Assembly (NCBI GenBank): GCA_036785705.1 | Contig: JAWUZG010000173.1 | Span: 4,449,001 to 4,513,000, forward strand | Source of the DNA: Acanthornis magna | Lineage: Eukaryota > Chordata > Aves > Passeriformes > Acanthizidae | Direction of reading: 5' to 3' | DNA: 64,000 nucleotides | Part shown: one piece after another, positions 34,679-48,098 of the stretch | Layout: each line of letters starts with the position of its first letter | Numbering within the stretch: position 1 is the stretch's first letter | The notes under the pieces: model-generated | Told to the model about the DNA's origin: nothing | Database searches by the model: none | The model's input: the letters and a program-made list of their open reading frames with translations, nothing else | Made by a program: the position numbers and the translations under genes

Positions 34679-36919
34679 CAGAGCCCCAAAACAACAAAAC
34701 AACAAAAACCTAGGCAAAGCATGTCTGCTAGAATTAAACTGTACTTTTTTACAGCATCTATCAGAAAAGTTGTAATGAAGACATGCTTGGCTAATGCACT
34801 GCACTGTCGACTAGTGCAGCTGTTTTCTCAGGTCGCTGTGCTGATTTATAAGATGGTACTCTGAGGAAGGACATCCATCTCTGCTGAACAAAGAAAGTGA
34901 TGCTGGAGCATGCTGAACAAGGGTAACCTAAAGAGTGAGCTTGGAATGTATCAGCTGCCTGGGCTACCCATTATCCCATCATTTATGTCATGTATGTTGT
35001 TTTCCCTGGCCCCTTTACTGTCAATGAAAAAATTAAAATTACAAATTAAAGCCTTCTCTCACAGAAATTTTTAAAGAAGTTCTATCACTGCCTCAGATTT
35101 TCTCATTGCTGCTACACTGACGATCATGAAGTCATGCTAAAATCTTTCAGTGGGACTTGTCCACCAGGAGAGTGGGAAAAAGCAGGTGCCTGATGAAAGG
35201 GTTGGTCTGCTAGCAGACAAAAGGGAAATTAAAAGGACACAAGGAGAATTTTCTGATCCTGTGACCACATCAGACAACACTACTGCATTTATTTCACTTT
35301 CACAGTCATCTAAAAATCGGTGAGGATTTTTTTTTTGCAAAAAATCTCCTCATCGGGAGCTGGCTGGAGGTAAAAGGAATTTGTTCAAAAAGTCGTTAGT
35401 CAAATTATAGTATAGTGAAATTATGGAATGGGTATGTAAGAAACAGAATATTTCAATAAAGTAATGAGAAGTGGCTAGATTTCCACTGGAAAAGTACTTT
35501 TGATTTGAAATATTATACAACTATTGCAATTAAGTAAAATTGGCTTTGTTGTGAATATGTCAAATGCTCTTTTTTGACTGCAGATGGATTAGAATCCCAA
35601 AGCCATGTTCATAAATATTTGTAAAAATATTCATTTTAATACAAATTTTGAGACCAAGACTTTTGGCATACTTAACCAATCAGTGAACAGTATAAATAAA
35701 ACATGACTTTGACCTCTCTGAATTGATGAATGTGGAGTCAAATGGAAGCTTTGGTAAAGCATTGAATGTAATTGTGTCTAAACGTAGCTAAATTATCGTT
35801 CTATTGTGAGGATAAGCAGTACAATAAAAGTAATTTTATTTATTAAAATAAATTGCATCTGAGAAAATCGTAGATGGCTAATGCACCCTTCAAAATAGAA
35901 ATGCCTCCACTGCCTATTGCTTTATTAGCATTTCAAAAGCTATTAAGAATCTGAACCTTGAATCAGAGCACCACTGAGCGCTGTGCTTTAGGCAAACACA
36001 GCTCTAAAGAAATCTTCTTAGAAGAGAGTTATTTTCTCAGCTTTAGCAGTAATAAACACCTTTGGTGGGATCACCTGCGTTAAATGTATCTACCTGATAG
36101 CGAAGTGTGTAGTTTAACTATCATCAAGGCTCTCTTTACGGAGGGATTAGACACCTCCTAAAATGCAATCCATCCCAGCTTTATTCAGTGCTTACGTTAG
36201 TATGGTGTGACTTATCCTTTGGGAATGGTCTCTCTTTCTGTGTGACAGAAAGGGCCTGTGGAAGGGGAGAGCACAGAGTGCTGTAAACAGCAGTGGAGCT
36301 GGAGCTTGGTTATACAAGCGACCACAGCTCTGGGGCAGCAGCAGTGGGTGGCTCAGGCTGCAGGAATTGGCTGTATGGATGAGGGAAAAGGTGAACTGTG
36401 TGGAGCAGGTGACAGGGACACACAGGAGTGGTCATTACCCCAGAGCTGAACCAGAAAAGAGGAAAGGAAAAATGGAAGATGAGAGAGGAGGCATGAGGCC
36501 AAGTGTGAGAGGAATCCTTCAATGGATGAGCATGGGTGGGCTTTGTGAGCTGCCAGAGATGCACACAGCATCCCTATCTCCAAAGGGCTCTCCATTGCTG
36601 CTAAATCTAAATTAAACTTTTTTATATTTTTAGCAACAACACATACAAAAACTTCTTTGAGATTTTTTGTTAATTACACTCAAACTCCCACTGTGTTCTT
36701 GGAACCCAAACAGAAAAGGCACTTATGCCAGAAACTATAAAATATGTTTCTATTTGTTTTTTTCCTGACAAGATTTTGGGTGGTCCAAGTACTTGTGGTT
36801 CTTTTGAACATTAGGATTTTTTTTTATTTTTATTTTTTATTTTTTTAAATTAAATCCTAAATTATTTAGGCAATTTAAGTCTTGCCCCAGATCACCAGCC
36901 TGGGGAAATAAGGTAAGGT

Positions 36920-37491
36920 AGGTCCTGTATCTGGGTTGGGGCAGTGGCACAAAGACAGCCTGGATGGAGAATGAATTGAGAGCAGCTCTGGGGTCCCCAA
37001 CACAGGAAGGATGTGGTCCTGTTGGAGCGGGTCCTGGGAAGGGCCATGAAGATGATCAGAGGGCTGGAGCATCTCTGATATACAGACAGGCTGAGAAAGA
37101 TGTGTTTCCTCAGCTTGGAGAAGAGAATCCTCCAGGAAGAACTTACAGCAGACTTGCAGAACCTAGAGTTCTACAAGAGAGCTGGACACAGACTTTTGAC
37201 AAGGACATATAGTGACAGAGCTAGAGGGAATGTCTTCAAACTGAAAGTGAGCAGGTTTCAATTACATGTTAAGAAGAAATTCCTTACTGTGAGGGTGCTG
37301 AGGCTGTGGCACCTATTTCCCAAGGAAGCTATGGCTCTTCTGATGGCATTTCCACCCCGGAGGTGTTCAAGGATAGATTGGATAGAGCTCTGAGCAACTT
37401 GGTCCAGTGGAAGGTGTCCCTGCCCATGCTGGGAATGGAACTGGGTAATGTTTAAGATTTCATCCAGCCCAAACCATTCTATGAGTCTATG
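36920..37491 (+). mobile_element. CR1 LINE fragment, 3' end
   Basis: The sense CR1 order is kept: TGGATGGAGAATGAATTGAG, GGTCCTGTTGGAGCGGGTCC, GGAGGTGTTCAAGGATAGAT, AGGTGTCCCTGCCCATGCTG, and a terminal ATTCTATGAGTCTATG ending at 37491. A partial ORF2 remnant is readable (SLEKRILQEELTADL near 37105; FQLHVKKKFLTVRVLRLWH near 37257), with wrong residues and a frame break before the usual LEVF motif. It is 5'-truncated, about 570 bp, and non-functional. Confidence 0.95.
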
Positions 37492-39034
37492 AAACTAAAG
37501 CATTTCTCTTTCCTTTGAGGCACCGCCATAGTACCGGATGTTTTGATACTCTGTCACGGTTAAATTGGAAAGCATGTACACATTCCTGGTCCTGAACGAA
37601 TTGAATATTTTTTAAAGATTTGTTTTCATCTGTTCTCAAGCCACCTTGTCTGAAACCAGACTGTGTGCCCCAGTTGTGTGTACCTGAAGCATGTACACCT
37701 ATGATACAAAGATAAAGGTACAACACCATGTGCAAGTGGGCAAATATATCTGCTTATATGGTATTTTACAGCAACTTGCAGATTAATAAAAGTATGGGAA
37801 GGTCATAATCATGCAACCATAATAATATCACACTGACTCAAACTATATCTTGTTTCTGACTCTGGTCAGACAAAATGTGTTAAAACTTATGAAAAAAAAT
37901 ATATAAAAAGCATAGATATGAAGAAATTTTTTCATCAGACTTGTCCATCCAGAAAAAGCAACGTGGAAATCTCCTGTGCCAGAGCAAACATGATTGTCAA
38001 GTTCAATAGTCAAGTGGAAAACTGATATCAGATATTACAGAAGTCAGTAAACTGATTTGATTTAGAAAACCTATGGGTCAAATTCTACTTCAGCGTAGAG
38101 CAACATGAATCTGGAGTAAATTTGTATTCTAGTTTGTAAAAAACCACAGAGGTTTTTGGTCATATGAAAAAAGAAAATAGGACAGCTGTTTTCCACTAAA
38201 CACAAAAACCTCAACAAAATATTTGAGTTCAGAATTGACTTTTGTTCTTGGACCTACAACTTTCTTAAAATGGGTTGGACTAACAGCCTTTCCTAACTCT
38301 TGCTTTTATTGCAGTATTGTATTTTTCCCCTCATCATTTGCCTGGTTTTACACAATTGAGCTATAATGTGTGCAGTTGACCTTTCTTCATTTAAATGTTA
38401 ATAGAGATCTTAGGAAAGGTGCTGCCATGCAAAAGGCCAACTAATTGTTATAGACTTAGGACCTTTTGTTTGTTGAGCTGGTTAAATAAAGAAAGGGTTA
38501 ATTAAAGCTTACACAAAATGTTTATAGCCCAGGAGGAAAGGTCTGTGTGCTGCATGTTAGGCCACCAGCAAGAGCCCCATTCCAGAGGTAACTGTCCAAC
38601 ACATACTTCCAACCATGGAACAGCCACCTTCTCTCTCTGTATTCATTTTGATCAAAAAGATTTAAGGATCTGTTGCAAGAACATCTGATTTGGGCTGCTC
38701 ATTTAGCCTTTCTGGGTGTCCATGGGCCCACAAGTATCAAAAAACACTTTATCAAGTAAAGCTGTAGATGGTAAGAGAGGGGAAAATATTTGCGCTAATT
38801 CAAGCACCAAAAAGCTTTCTTTTTAATTTATTTTCACTCTGAGGGTTTCTTTTTGTGTTGGGAACATATGGCAAGGTTTGAGGGGCTGGGCTGGGCATGA
38901 GCATGCAACTTTTCCCACCAGCTCCAAAGTGAACCCACTGCAGACCATCAGCCGAGTTTGTTTTACCTCTGCGAAAGGACATTTAGAAAAGCACATAAAA
39001 TACAGCACATACAGAGTAGGAATGGGGAAAGTGT
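37492..39034. other. Unassigned non-coding DNA
   Basis: No recognisable gene, exon or repeat. The composition is AT-leaning and all open frames are short. Confidence 0.5.
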
Positions 39035-39512
39035 GACAAACAGCAGGGGGAACACCAAGATCAGAGGAGGAGGTGTTCCATGGTGGAGCAGATGTGCCCT
39101 GCGGCTCTTGGGAGGCACACTCTGGAAAATCATAGGGAGGAAAGACCAATAGAGAGAAATTGCTTTGTCTGGCTAACCAACCCCCTGCACCACTTGTGTC
39201 CTTTCAGAAGGGACCAAATTTTTCTTGCTGTGATATTGTGGGCGGGGAGTGGGGAGAGTAATCTAGTGGGAAAAAGTAGAGTTGAGTCGGGGAAAGGGGG
39301 TAGAAAAATATTTTTCCTAAGTGTTTTAATGACAATTGCTCTTTTGTATTTTTTTAAATGTTGTCTTTCCCAATACCCAAATCAGTAATTGAATATTTAT
39401 ATTAATTGGTAAAAAAATATGTTTATTCCCTGAATTTGAGTCTGTTTTGCCTCTGACAGTAATTGGCAAGTGATCTCCCTGCTGCTGAGCTGCCAGCCTA
39501 AACCACCTCACA
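39035..39512 (+). mobile_element. Endogenous retrovirus LTR, decayed (same type as 60681-61304)
   Basis: The left part has GAGGAGGTGTTCCATGGTGG and GAGCAGATGTGCCCTGCGGC. The middle has AAAGTAGAGTTGAGTCGGGG near 39275. The right part has TTGAGTCTGTTTTGCCTCTG at 39437-39456, followed by ACAGTAATTGGCAAGTGATC. These blocks match, in order, a common avian LTR that also occurs at 60681-61304. After CTCCCTGCTGCTGAG the expected U5 text is shortened, then CCAGCCTAAACCACCTCACA resembles the usual terminus, suggesting a small internal deletion. There is no coding remnant nearby. The left edge is approximate. Confidence 0.78.
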
Positions 39513-42500
39513 GCACCTTTACAAACTATAGAGAGAAGAGGGCAACTCCAGAGTGCAAGAAAACTAATAAAGAAGCTTTTTAGAGCAAATGAATTCTTTT
39601 TTCCAAGAAACTTAGGGTTTGAAAGGCTTCTAGGTAAGGCTGGACAACCCATCCCCAAGTTTCACCAGCTATTCTGTGTCAGTCCATTGTTTGCAGGCAA
39701 ACACAGTGGGAAAAGCAATCAAAAAGTGACTTGTGCCCACTGTTTTTCTATTTTCTCTGGTCTCTGTCATCTTCTACAGCTGAGTAATCAAACAGCTCTC
39801 TACATCAAAAGTCTAGGTCTTGCTACAATGCTACATTATTTGTATCTTTATTTCAGCTTCAAAATCTTATATTGCACTCTGATGAAAAATAGTGACCACT
39901 TCTACACTAAGAAAAAGGAAAATTGGGAAAGGTGGGAATGCAAAAGAATCTTTGTTATGATTTATGGTTATCTTCAATCAAAATTGCACATTTCTGTTGA
40001 TATGTTTGGTATACATGTATATGTAATTGTAACTAGACTATCTAATTTATCATTAAAAAACTGATGAATTTCAGAAAGATTAGCTTAATCTTCATGAATA
40101 ATGAATTCTTCTGCAAAATGAAGACTTCTACTGGCATTGTCTGATACATCCAACCTGAATGCCAGCAAAGGAATTCTTGAAAATCATTGCCCTGTAGACA
40201 CAAATGATAGTTTGACACTTTGGGGTGACCCAGGACAGAAGAACAGCTGTAGTTATGCTCAAAAAAGGGTCTTGTCATGCTCAGGAAACCCCACTGGTGC
40301 TAGAAATCTCTGGTCCCTGGGGCACTGTGGGTCTCTGATAATAGGTCTTTCTCGGGCTATAAATACAATTTTTGAATTACATCTGAAAAGAAAGCGTAGA
40401 GAATCATAACACTGACTTGGTATTTCAGGGACTTGAGTTGTGAACGCAGAAAATTTCATGACCTGATTTTTTTGAAGCCTCTGGATGAGTCAGATACACT
40501 ATGAGGCTTAAGCAGCTCAGGTCATTTGCAATTCACAGTGCCTGTAGTTTAAAATTAGCGTGGGTTTTGGAGAAACTTTAATATTCATAATCTGACCCAA
40601 TATTGAAATGTTCTTTAGAAAGATAGAGATTTAAGGGGAAATACTGTGAAGTGATATCAGGAGAATTTGCAAAGTAGCTTTAATAGACTAATTCCAAGTG
40701 CATTAGCTGCATTTCTGATCAGAAAATATGAAATGTATATAACTTACCTTGAGATTGTAGGTTAGTTATTCTATTTCTATAATTGCAAACAGTGATTCAG
40801 CATATATTTCAAATACCTGCAGTCCTGGATAAATTTACTCCTCCATACTTTCAAAGTCCTACCAACAAGAGGGAAAAGAAATGCCTCAGGGAGAAAAGTG
40901 AGGGTTTGTGGTTGGCTTTTTTTTTTTTCCAGCTTCAGGTGGGTGTTTAAAGAAAGGTGGATACTTTTTAACCGTGTAGGAAAAAATATTAATGGTTTAA
41001 TTAATATGCTAACTAAATTCTTATAACAAACCTGTCTCCAAATCCTTTGTCTGAATGCTGGGGCTTCCAAAAGGTCACACTGGGCTGTGAGCCAGCTGTA
41101 GGTTATGACACATGTTCCTAACTTGTGAGAAGGGGACTGAGATTGCCACATTAACTTTCACCTAGATTCTATTAAACTGATAACAAACATAATATACTAT
41201 TTTACTTTGGAATCCAGACATGCCTGCAACAAGTAAGAAGAGGAAATCTCTCTCTACACGTGAAAAGCCTTCATCAGAAGTCCCTTGTGCTACCCAGGCT
41301 TCCGCAAACACCGTCTTGGATTGAAAACGGGGAGAAAATTTGGGTAAAACTTGCCACTCAAATGCCTGCTTAGCACAGATTTTTCCACTGAGAAAATGCT
41401 CAGGATTTAAAGGCAATTGGAATCTAAGTGGCCTTTATGATTATTTGGTGAATCAAAGATAACAGGTATTGAGTTATCAGACAAAAGTGGAGGAGCGACT
41501 TTGTGATTCACTGAAGTTTTCCACTTTCTTAGGGGAACTTTATTCTTGATTAGGTAATCTGTTGGTTATGCTTTCCCTCAGATGGAAACAGGCTTATGAT
41601 ATGAGCTTCAAGTCAGAATAAATCTTTGGACTGCTACAGAAGCAGAAGATTCATTAGGACCCCAGCATCTTCCTAATATGATGTGTTTGATTCTCACACC
41701 TTAGCCTTCATTTAGGTGGTACATGAGTCTTTGCAGGCAGTTAGGGTCAGAAAAACACTTGACAAACTTTGCTTATTCATGTCTTATATCCATTTTTCTT
41801 CATAAATACATGATCTGTGCTTTGTCACAGCAACTTTCATCTGAAGGTCTCTCAGTTCTATGCCTTCTGCAATTAAGAGCAGATTTTTGGGAAACAAATG
41901 TGGCTCCTTCCCTTGTTCAGTAAATAAAATGTACTCAGTGTGATCAGATATTTGCCTTTCAAGAAAAACTGCGTCATAAAAGGTCAAACTGAATGATTAC
42001 AGCAGTGTTGAACTGGCACACTATGCCTCTTGCAGCCCAGTTTTTATTGTGAGATATAAGAAGGCTTTGAGAGATGCAAATAAAAAAATAAATTGTGGTT
42101 TATTTTAATCCAACAACTGGTCTAACTTCGGTGAAGTCACACCAAAATATATCACTTCAGGATTCAGAGAAACAGCCTCTGGAAGTGATACAATCATAAT
42201 TTGCAGTGATGTTTAAGAGAGTAGATGCTTCTGTTAACTGGTTTTAGTTATATTTGCTTCTTTTTCTTTATGTCAATTTTTAACATGGAAATGTAAGGTT
42301 TTTCTGTTTAGAAGTCCTGTGAAAATCAAACAAAACGTGCTGATTCCTTTTACTAGAATGAATCCTTATGCCTTTCTCTAAGAAGGTAGATTTTGTTCAA
42401 CTGACATGAAAAACAAAGCCAGGTTTCAGAATGTCACAGGGTTACCTTTGATCCTGCATTCTTCAAAATGTCAGGCACTTCTTGTTCTTCTTTGGGGTCA

Positions 42501-45357
42501 CAAGAGAACTTTTGAGGCAATTTAGAGACATTCATGCCACACATTTGTGTGCTGTATGAAAAGTCTGCAGCAGTTAGTTACCCACCAGGAACTTACTTGA
42601 CTGTTCTTCAGGAGTCATGTTCTTTTTGATCTATGACCACAGAGATTAAAGTGCCCAAAGACCCGATGGCCTGTAACGAGCACTTTTATAATGGTTTGTC
42701 CCTGAGGCTTTTATTTATTTATTTATTTATTTGGTCCCCTGCCCACCACCCCCCCCGAAAAGTCATAAGTAAATCAAAAGATTTTAACTGACTGGCAATT
42801 TCCTATCAATTGTGTGGTCCATTTTACATGCATTTTACATAGAGATCGATTTTCTGCTGATGATAACTGTCAATCATCACTGCAAAAAAACCCATTTAAA
42901 TTTAGAAAGTGAAACCTACCTTTGTAAACTTTAGGAAGACACTGACTCACACTAGCCACCTAAAAAGAATCTGTGAATTCCCAACATGATTCCTGCGACT
43001 ACGTCCACTTACACTAGATGAACACTTGATCCATCAGTTTTGCTTTCCAAGCAAAAGAAGACAGAGGATTTTATTTCAAAATTTCCTTCCTTGAGATCCC
43101 AAGGATATTAATATGTATGGATATTTAAAGGCAATTAGTTGTTTGCACTAACCACAGGGAATTGCTATCACTGTCCGTTTTTGCTTGGTAGGCTGTTATT
43201 TTGATCACACAAACAAGCAGAGCTGAGAGAAAGTACAATAAAGGGATAAAAAATGATGGTGAGGTTTTCATTTTAATTGAAAGCAAACCAGAAAGACTCC
43301 AAAGGATCTGCAAACACCAAACTCTGAATGAATAAAAGGGTAAATGAGCAAAAAAACCAAAAAAAAGAAAAAAGTACCTTTTGATGGAGAAAATTTTTTT
43401 TTTCAGGGCTGATGTTTTTAACTTTGGACACAGAAAATAAAGCAGTGATGGGCAACCTCTCTGATATATGAGAACATTTGTGAACATATGAGAACATTTC
43501 CTTATAGATTCCTCAGATTATGGATGAAATAGTCAGGAACATTGGACTGCTTCATATAACAAAGCAGAATTCTAGCTCTAGACTTACAAGCAAATCTTTT
43601 ATATATTAACTACTCGAATACAGGAAGACAATAAAAAGACATTCTGAAACCTAATCAGTAAAGATGAAGCTCACTTGTGAGAAATAAACAACATATTGAC
43701 AAAGAGGAGAATGGTTTGCTTCTGGTGGGTTCCATCCTACAGTTGAAGGAGGTTTCAGTACTTCAATAATTGTACTCCTCCCCCAGTCTTTGGTTTTGGG
43801 ATCATTTATTATGGTCTCCTTCCAGGATGTTGGTCTACACTGGGTAATTCAACAGTCCCAAGAAGCATTTGTTGGACACAGGAACTCAGAATAGTGAAAA
43901 ATTGTTACAGTGTTGTTACACAAAAATTGTTACACAAAGAATGGAACAAACTTCTTAGCACTCTCCCAAGGAATTCTTGACCACAGCACCAGCTAAGGTC
44001 CACTTGCAAAAACATTTCAGAAACAGACACCTCATTTTTGAAGGGAAAGAGGTTTTAATGCATGTGGCACTCTGTGGCAATCTTACTGTCAGATACATAT
44101 CCAACCACGTATGGCTTTCATGCACAGAGACAAAATGGAAGGCAATTACATGTGAGGTAAAAGCTCCATACATTGGCAATGATACACGCCTGACCAGGAT
44201 GATCTAACTTTTAATCTGAGGAAGAATTTGGGATTGGAGCTCTCTTGGAATCTAAATTATCTCTATGTTTAACTTACCAGAATAGATAGCCACAGACATC
44301 TCCCTGCAGGGCAGGTATTCTCTGTACTTTATTCCAGTTTTCCAGGAAAATAAGAGGAGGTTGTCCTGTTCTTCCTGAAAACTTTTTCTCTATTCCCTTT
44401 CTAGCATTGTACAAACAGATCTGTACCTGGTTGAGGAAAAAGACAAGAGGAAACGGAAGATTTCCACAACATACTGGTGATTTTTTTTATTTTTCCAGGA
44501 CTTTTGTACCCAGAAAAACATTGTTTTTTCTATTTCTTTTTTTGATCAGACTACATTTCTTGGTAGAAGACAGATGTAGCCACACAGGTGATTCTTGTAA
44601 GAAAGTCATTCCTCTAAAACCACTTATTACGGATACACCTAGAAGAAATTCAGGAATTTGGTATATTGTGTTTGCACTTTGACCAGGTAACATTTGAAAA
44701 GTGCTGTTTTCAGTTCCTTTGCACAATTATCTTTTTTATCATCTTTTTCCTTAGTGATCTGCATAGTTTAAGGAAACTTATTGAAAATTAAGAAAGCACA
44801 AAATAGCTGTGTGCTCCTGTGATGTTTGGTAAGGGAAGAAGTCTCTCACTCTGGTCTGTCTTATCACAATGAATCCCAAGAGTTACAGAAATGGAAAACA
44901 GTTCTCATGTTTTATTTTTCCATTAGCAGTCTCCAAATACACACTTGAGACTGTAGAGCTGAAACTGCAATTGTGTATGTAAAAATACTCAAAGAATTAG
45001 TAGCATTGATTGCAGAGGGCAATAAAGCTCTCACATCAGTATTTTAATGGGATTTTAACACATAGACTAGCAATTTTCTTCAAATCATGGCAATTAATTT
45101 ATAGCCTAGTTAAAGAAATGACAATATCTGCATATCAACACATGGTTGTTTTGGTATACACTTCACTCTTTCAAGGAAAATAATGCCTTTGTATGATTTG
45201 TATTGCAGTTAAGGGAAATTCCTGCACCTTTTTAGAGAACCTTACAACTGTAGGTGGAAAAGTATGCCACAAAAACAGCAATGTCTTTTCATCAACATAT
45301 CCACAACTATGACTATAAGCAAAACTATTTAAAACGTAATGTGGTGATATTTTTATT
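39513..45357. other. AT-rich non-coding DNA
   Basis: About 5.8 kb without a recognised gene. Minor items are a (TTTA)n run at 42710-42732, a C-run at 42749-42756, a short direct repeat (ATATGAGAACATTT) near 43464 and 43485, and a duplicated AATTGTTACA near 43900 and 43925. Open frames reach about 125 codons but overlap on both strands and resemble no family. Confidence 0.5.
42710..42732. repeat. (TTTA)n microsatellite
   Basis: About five TTTA units directly before a C-rich stretch. Simple repeat. Confidence 0.88.
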
Positions 45358-45415
45358 CATGGAATCATGGAATACTTAAGGTTAGACATGACTTCTGGAG
45401 GTCATGTTGTTTCAC
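45358..45415 (-). mobile_element. Short CR1 LINE 3'-end fragment
   Basis: CATGGAATCATGGAATACTT followed by GACTTCTGGAGGTCATGTTG is an eroded antisense CR1 terminus (two octamer-like words, then the conserved 'GACCTCTGGAGGTCATCTAG' block). Only about 60 bp remain. Confidence 0.75.
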
Positions 45416-45972
45416 TTTTTTTTTTCCTCAGCTGTTCCACTGTGCTGTTTGCTTCTACTTGTTTCTCTGTATTTTTGAAATGTTCCTTCATCTCTCACCT
45501 TCTTCCAACAGTATTTCTTTTCTCCTGTCTGCCTTTATTTCCTGTCTAATGTGTCTACACCAATTTTCCTTCCTTGGGGTTACTTTTAAAATATTTTTTG
45601 CTGTCTTTCACTCCTTTATTCTATACTGCTTCTCTGTCAGTTTTGTCCCCTAATTGTCTCCTCTTCAAATAGTTAAAAGGGTCTGTAAGGCAACAAGTTA
45701 TTTTAATAATTGTGGCTCTCACAGAGGTTGGTAAAGGACAAATATATTAACCTAAATATACATATCCAGTTCACAGTCCTTCTTCCTTTGCATTTCCTGT
45801 GATCATAGTCACTGTATTCCTTTTTCCCTTCCACACAAGATGGGAAGGAAGTTCAGGATTATATAGGTAAAATAAGACAGCAGTAGTTATTTGAATGTTG
45901 CCTCCAAACTGTCTGTTGGTAGATTTATAAATGGCTTGTGTGTACACAAAGAATGTCTATAATGAGACATAT

Positions 45973-46121
45973 TTACCCAGAGAAGTTGTGGGTGCCCCAA
46001 CTTTGGCTGTGTTCAAGCACAGCCTAAACATGGCTTGGAGCAACCTGGTCCAGTGGCAGTGGAGTTGGAATAAGATGATATTTAAGGTCCCCTCCAACCC
46101 AAACAATTCTCTTATTCTATG
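45973..46121 (+). mobile_element. CR1 LINE 3' fragment
   Basis: TACCCAGAGAAGTTGTGGGT, GAGCAACCTGGTCCAGTGGC, GGTCCCCTCCAACCCAAACA and TTATTCTATG at the right edge make a sense-strand CR1 3' end of about 150 bp. It is 5'-truncated. Confidence 0.94.
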
Positions 46122-46439
46122 ATGCCATGACATTTCAACTCCCTAAATAACCTTCCATCTTCTTATAATGACCCGTCCCCCAGAGCTTAAAATTGTACTT
46201 AAATTGACTATAATTAATAGCAATGGTAAGATGCATCCATTATGGCAACATATTTTTGAATCTTTTGGTACTTTCATTTTCCATGATGTACAGCAGCAGC
46301 CACTTCCTCAGTCCTCATTTGAAAAACTAGTTCTTTTGCTTTTAACCTTTGCCTGAAAATTTCTCTTGTTCTTGTATTCTGAGGAATAATGAATGATCAC
46401 TTTCTACTCCGTTTTTCTGCATTAATTAAGTAATGGAGC

Positions 46440-46717
46440 TCCATGCCACAGGATCTTGTCAAATCTGAATGTCTGTATGGTTTCAAGGGGAGACTGGACA
46501 AGGTCATTGAGGATAATTACATCTGTAGAACCCATCTCCAGATCAAAAAACCCTGAGCTGCAATTATTGCAGGCTCAGGAAGCAGCAAGAAAAAATATCA
46601 CATACACTAACCCTGATCTTATACTCATTACTGGACATCTATTTTTGGCCAAAGACAGGATATTGTATTAGATGAGCCTTTTGTATGACACACTCTAGCT
46701 GATCTTATGTTCTTATC
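46440..46717 (+). mobile_element. Ancient CR1 LINE 3' fragment (sauropsid-wide type)
   Basis: The left block GTTTCAAGGGGAGACTGGAC is followed near 46637 by TTTTGGCCAAAGACAGGATA and TGTATTAGATGAGCC. The right end GATCTTATGTTCTTATCC carries TTCTTATG rather than the younger ATTCTATG octamer. These words match the old CR1 class common in turtles and crocodilians ('GGCCACTGTCAGAGACAGGATACTGGGCTAGATGGACC' type, ending TTCTTATG). It is strongly diverged, so the insertion predates birds. It sits directly left of the candidate conserved block at 46870-47300. Confidence 0.8.
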
Positions 46718-48098
46718 CATGGTTTCATCTCTCCCTTACCACTCTGCAAACACACAACTCAAGTTTTTAGCTAAGTTTTTGACAGGGCATCATTTTGACT
46801 TCCCCTTCTGTGTTCAGAGAAGGCATCTTCCTGAGGAGAACCTTGCGCAAGCTTGAAAGAAGGGGGGAGTGTACTAATTATCAAATAGCAATCTATGGGA
46901 TCACCTGGCCTAATTGAGATATACAGTCCTTTGTTAAGTGGGTCGGCCACGGGTCAAGGGAACAGGTGGTTGAGCACAATTTCATAACTGCCTGTTTAAT
47001 ATTTGGCTCTGAAATTTCCCTGAAGTTGTCGGGGAGGAGGGACAGGATCATTATCAAAGATTGTTTGGAGAGGCAGAATCTATACTGGTGGGGAAACTGC
47101 TAATTACCATGTAATCTTTCCAATTTGGGCTGCAATAAAATTTAAATAAGATTGGCAAGTAGCAGGATGGCTTTCAGAGGCCGCCCCCACCACTCTTCCT
47201 GTCCCCATAGCCTGACGCCAGATGCAAAGCTTCAGTCTGGATGTTCTTCTACTGCTTCGTAAATTATGACTGCTTAGTTGTGCATAATTACAAGGCACTG
47301 GATTGAATAGGATTAAGACTGAAATTGTCAGTTTTCTAAACACATTAGCAAATCTTGGTATTTGGATCAAAATGTGCAGCTATTTTTTCAATTTGCCAAC
47401 AGTCCTGTCCATTCCCAAAGTGTTTTGCACTGTGCTTTATAAAATATGTAAGACTTATGAAAAGCCTCTAAGCTGGCCACTGAAAGCTCTTGGCAGCACG
47501 AATCATAAATGGCAGCATGCAATACGGGCAGCATGGAGTTACAATTAGCCACCCCTTCAGCACAGAGCTATTTCAAATTTTTTTTTTTGTGCCCCAAGGC
47601 ACTCCAGCCCAGCGAAGTTTTAAAGTGGGTGCATGTGCAAATGAATGCAGCTGTAAGTCTAAGATCTACAAAAGATATGATGACCTATGTTTATTTATTT
47701 ATCAATCAATTTTATATTTAAATACAATAAACCCAGCTTTCTTAGCAATGACAATGTCATGTTAGATTCTGTGATGTGGCAAGAACAGATTAGCCTGTGA
47801 AACAGGCAGAAGAGTGCTGAAGACTTATGTATATGAACCATGCTCAAAATCAAAACAGAATATACTTCCCCCACCAGTAACAGTGGAAATCCAACCACAA
47901 ATTTGTTTTCATATTTCTTTGAATTCCTTATTATTCATTAAAGACTCTGTGTCTAATTTAATTTAGAAAAAGGTATTGAAACAATTTATGACCTCATATA
48001 TGGCTAAGAAATGTATTTCTCTGTCTATGCTGAGACTGCCACTGAGATGGCAGGAGGTGTATAATCAATTATCAAAATTCAAACGGGAGAGAAAAAAC
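46718..48098. other. Non-coding DNA with candidate conserved element; left flank of the TTCC array
   Basis: About 46870-47300 is unusually smooth, with few low-complexity runs. It has TAATTGAGATATACAGTCC, GTTTAATATTTGGCTCTG and GGCCGCCCCCACCACTC, and it looks like a conserved vertebrate non-coding element. That is an impression, not a measured conservation. No splice sites or long open frame support a gene. The last 100 bases (to AAACGGGAGAGAAAAAAC) are unique sequence leading into the array. Confidence 0.4.

Larger units (their letters stand above)
31735..36919. other. AT-rich non-coding DNA
   Basis: About 5 kb without a recognised gene. It contains a MIR-like piece near 32215-32300, an (AATA)n run at 34303-34325 and a G-run cluster at 34654-34678 (listed). 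A stretch at about 36240-36620 is locally GC-richer and open on both strands, but matches nothing I know. Confidence 0.5.

Noticed and set aside
36240..36620. GC-richer stretch with open frames on both strands
   Set aside because: No family resemblance or splice context, and the frames are short and overlapping.
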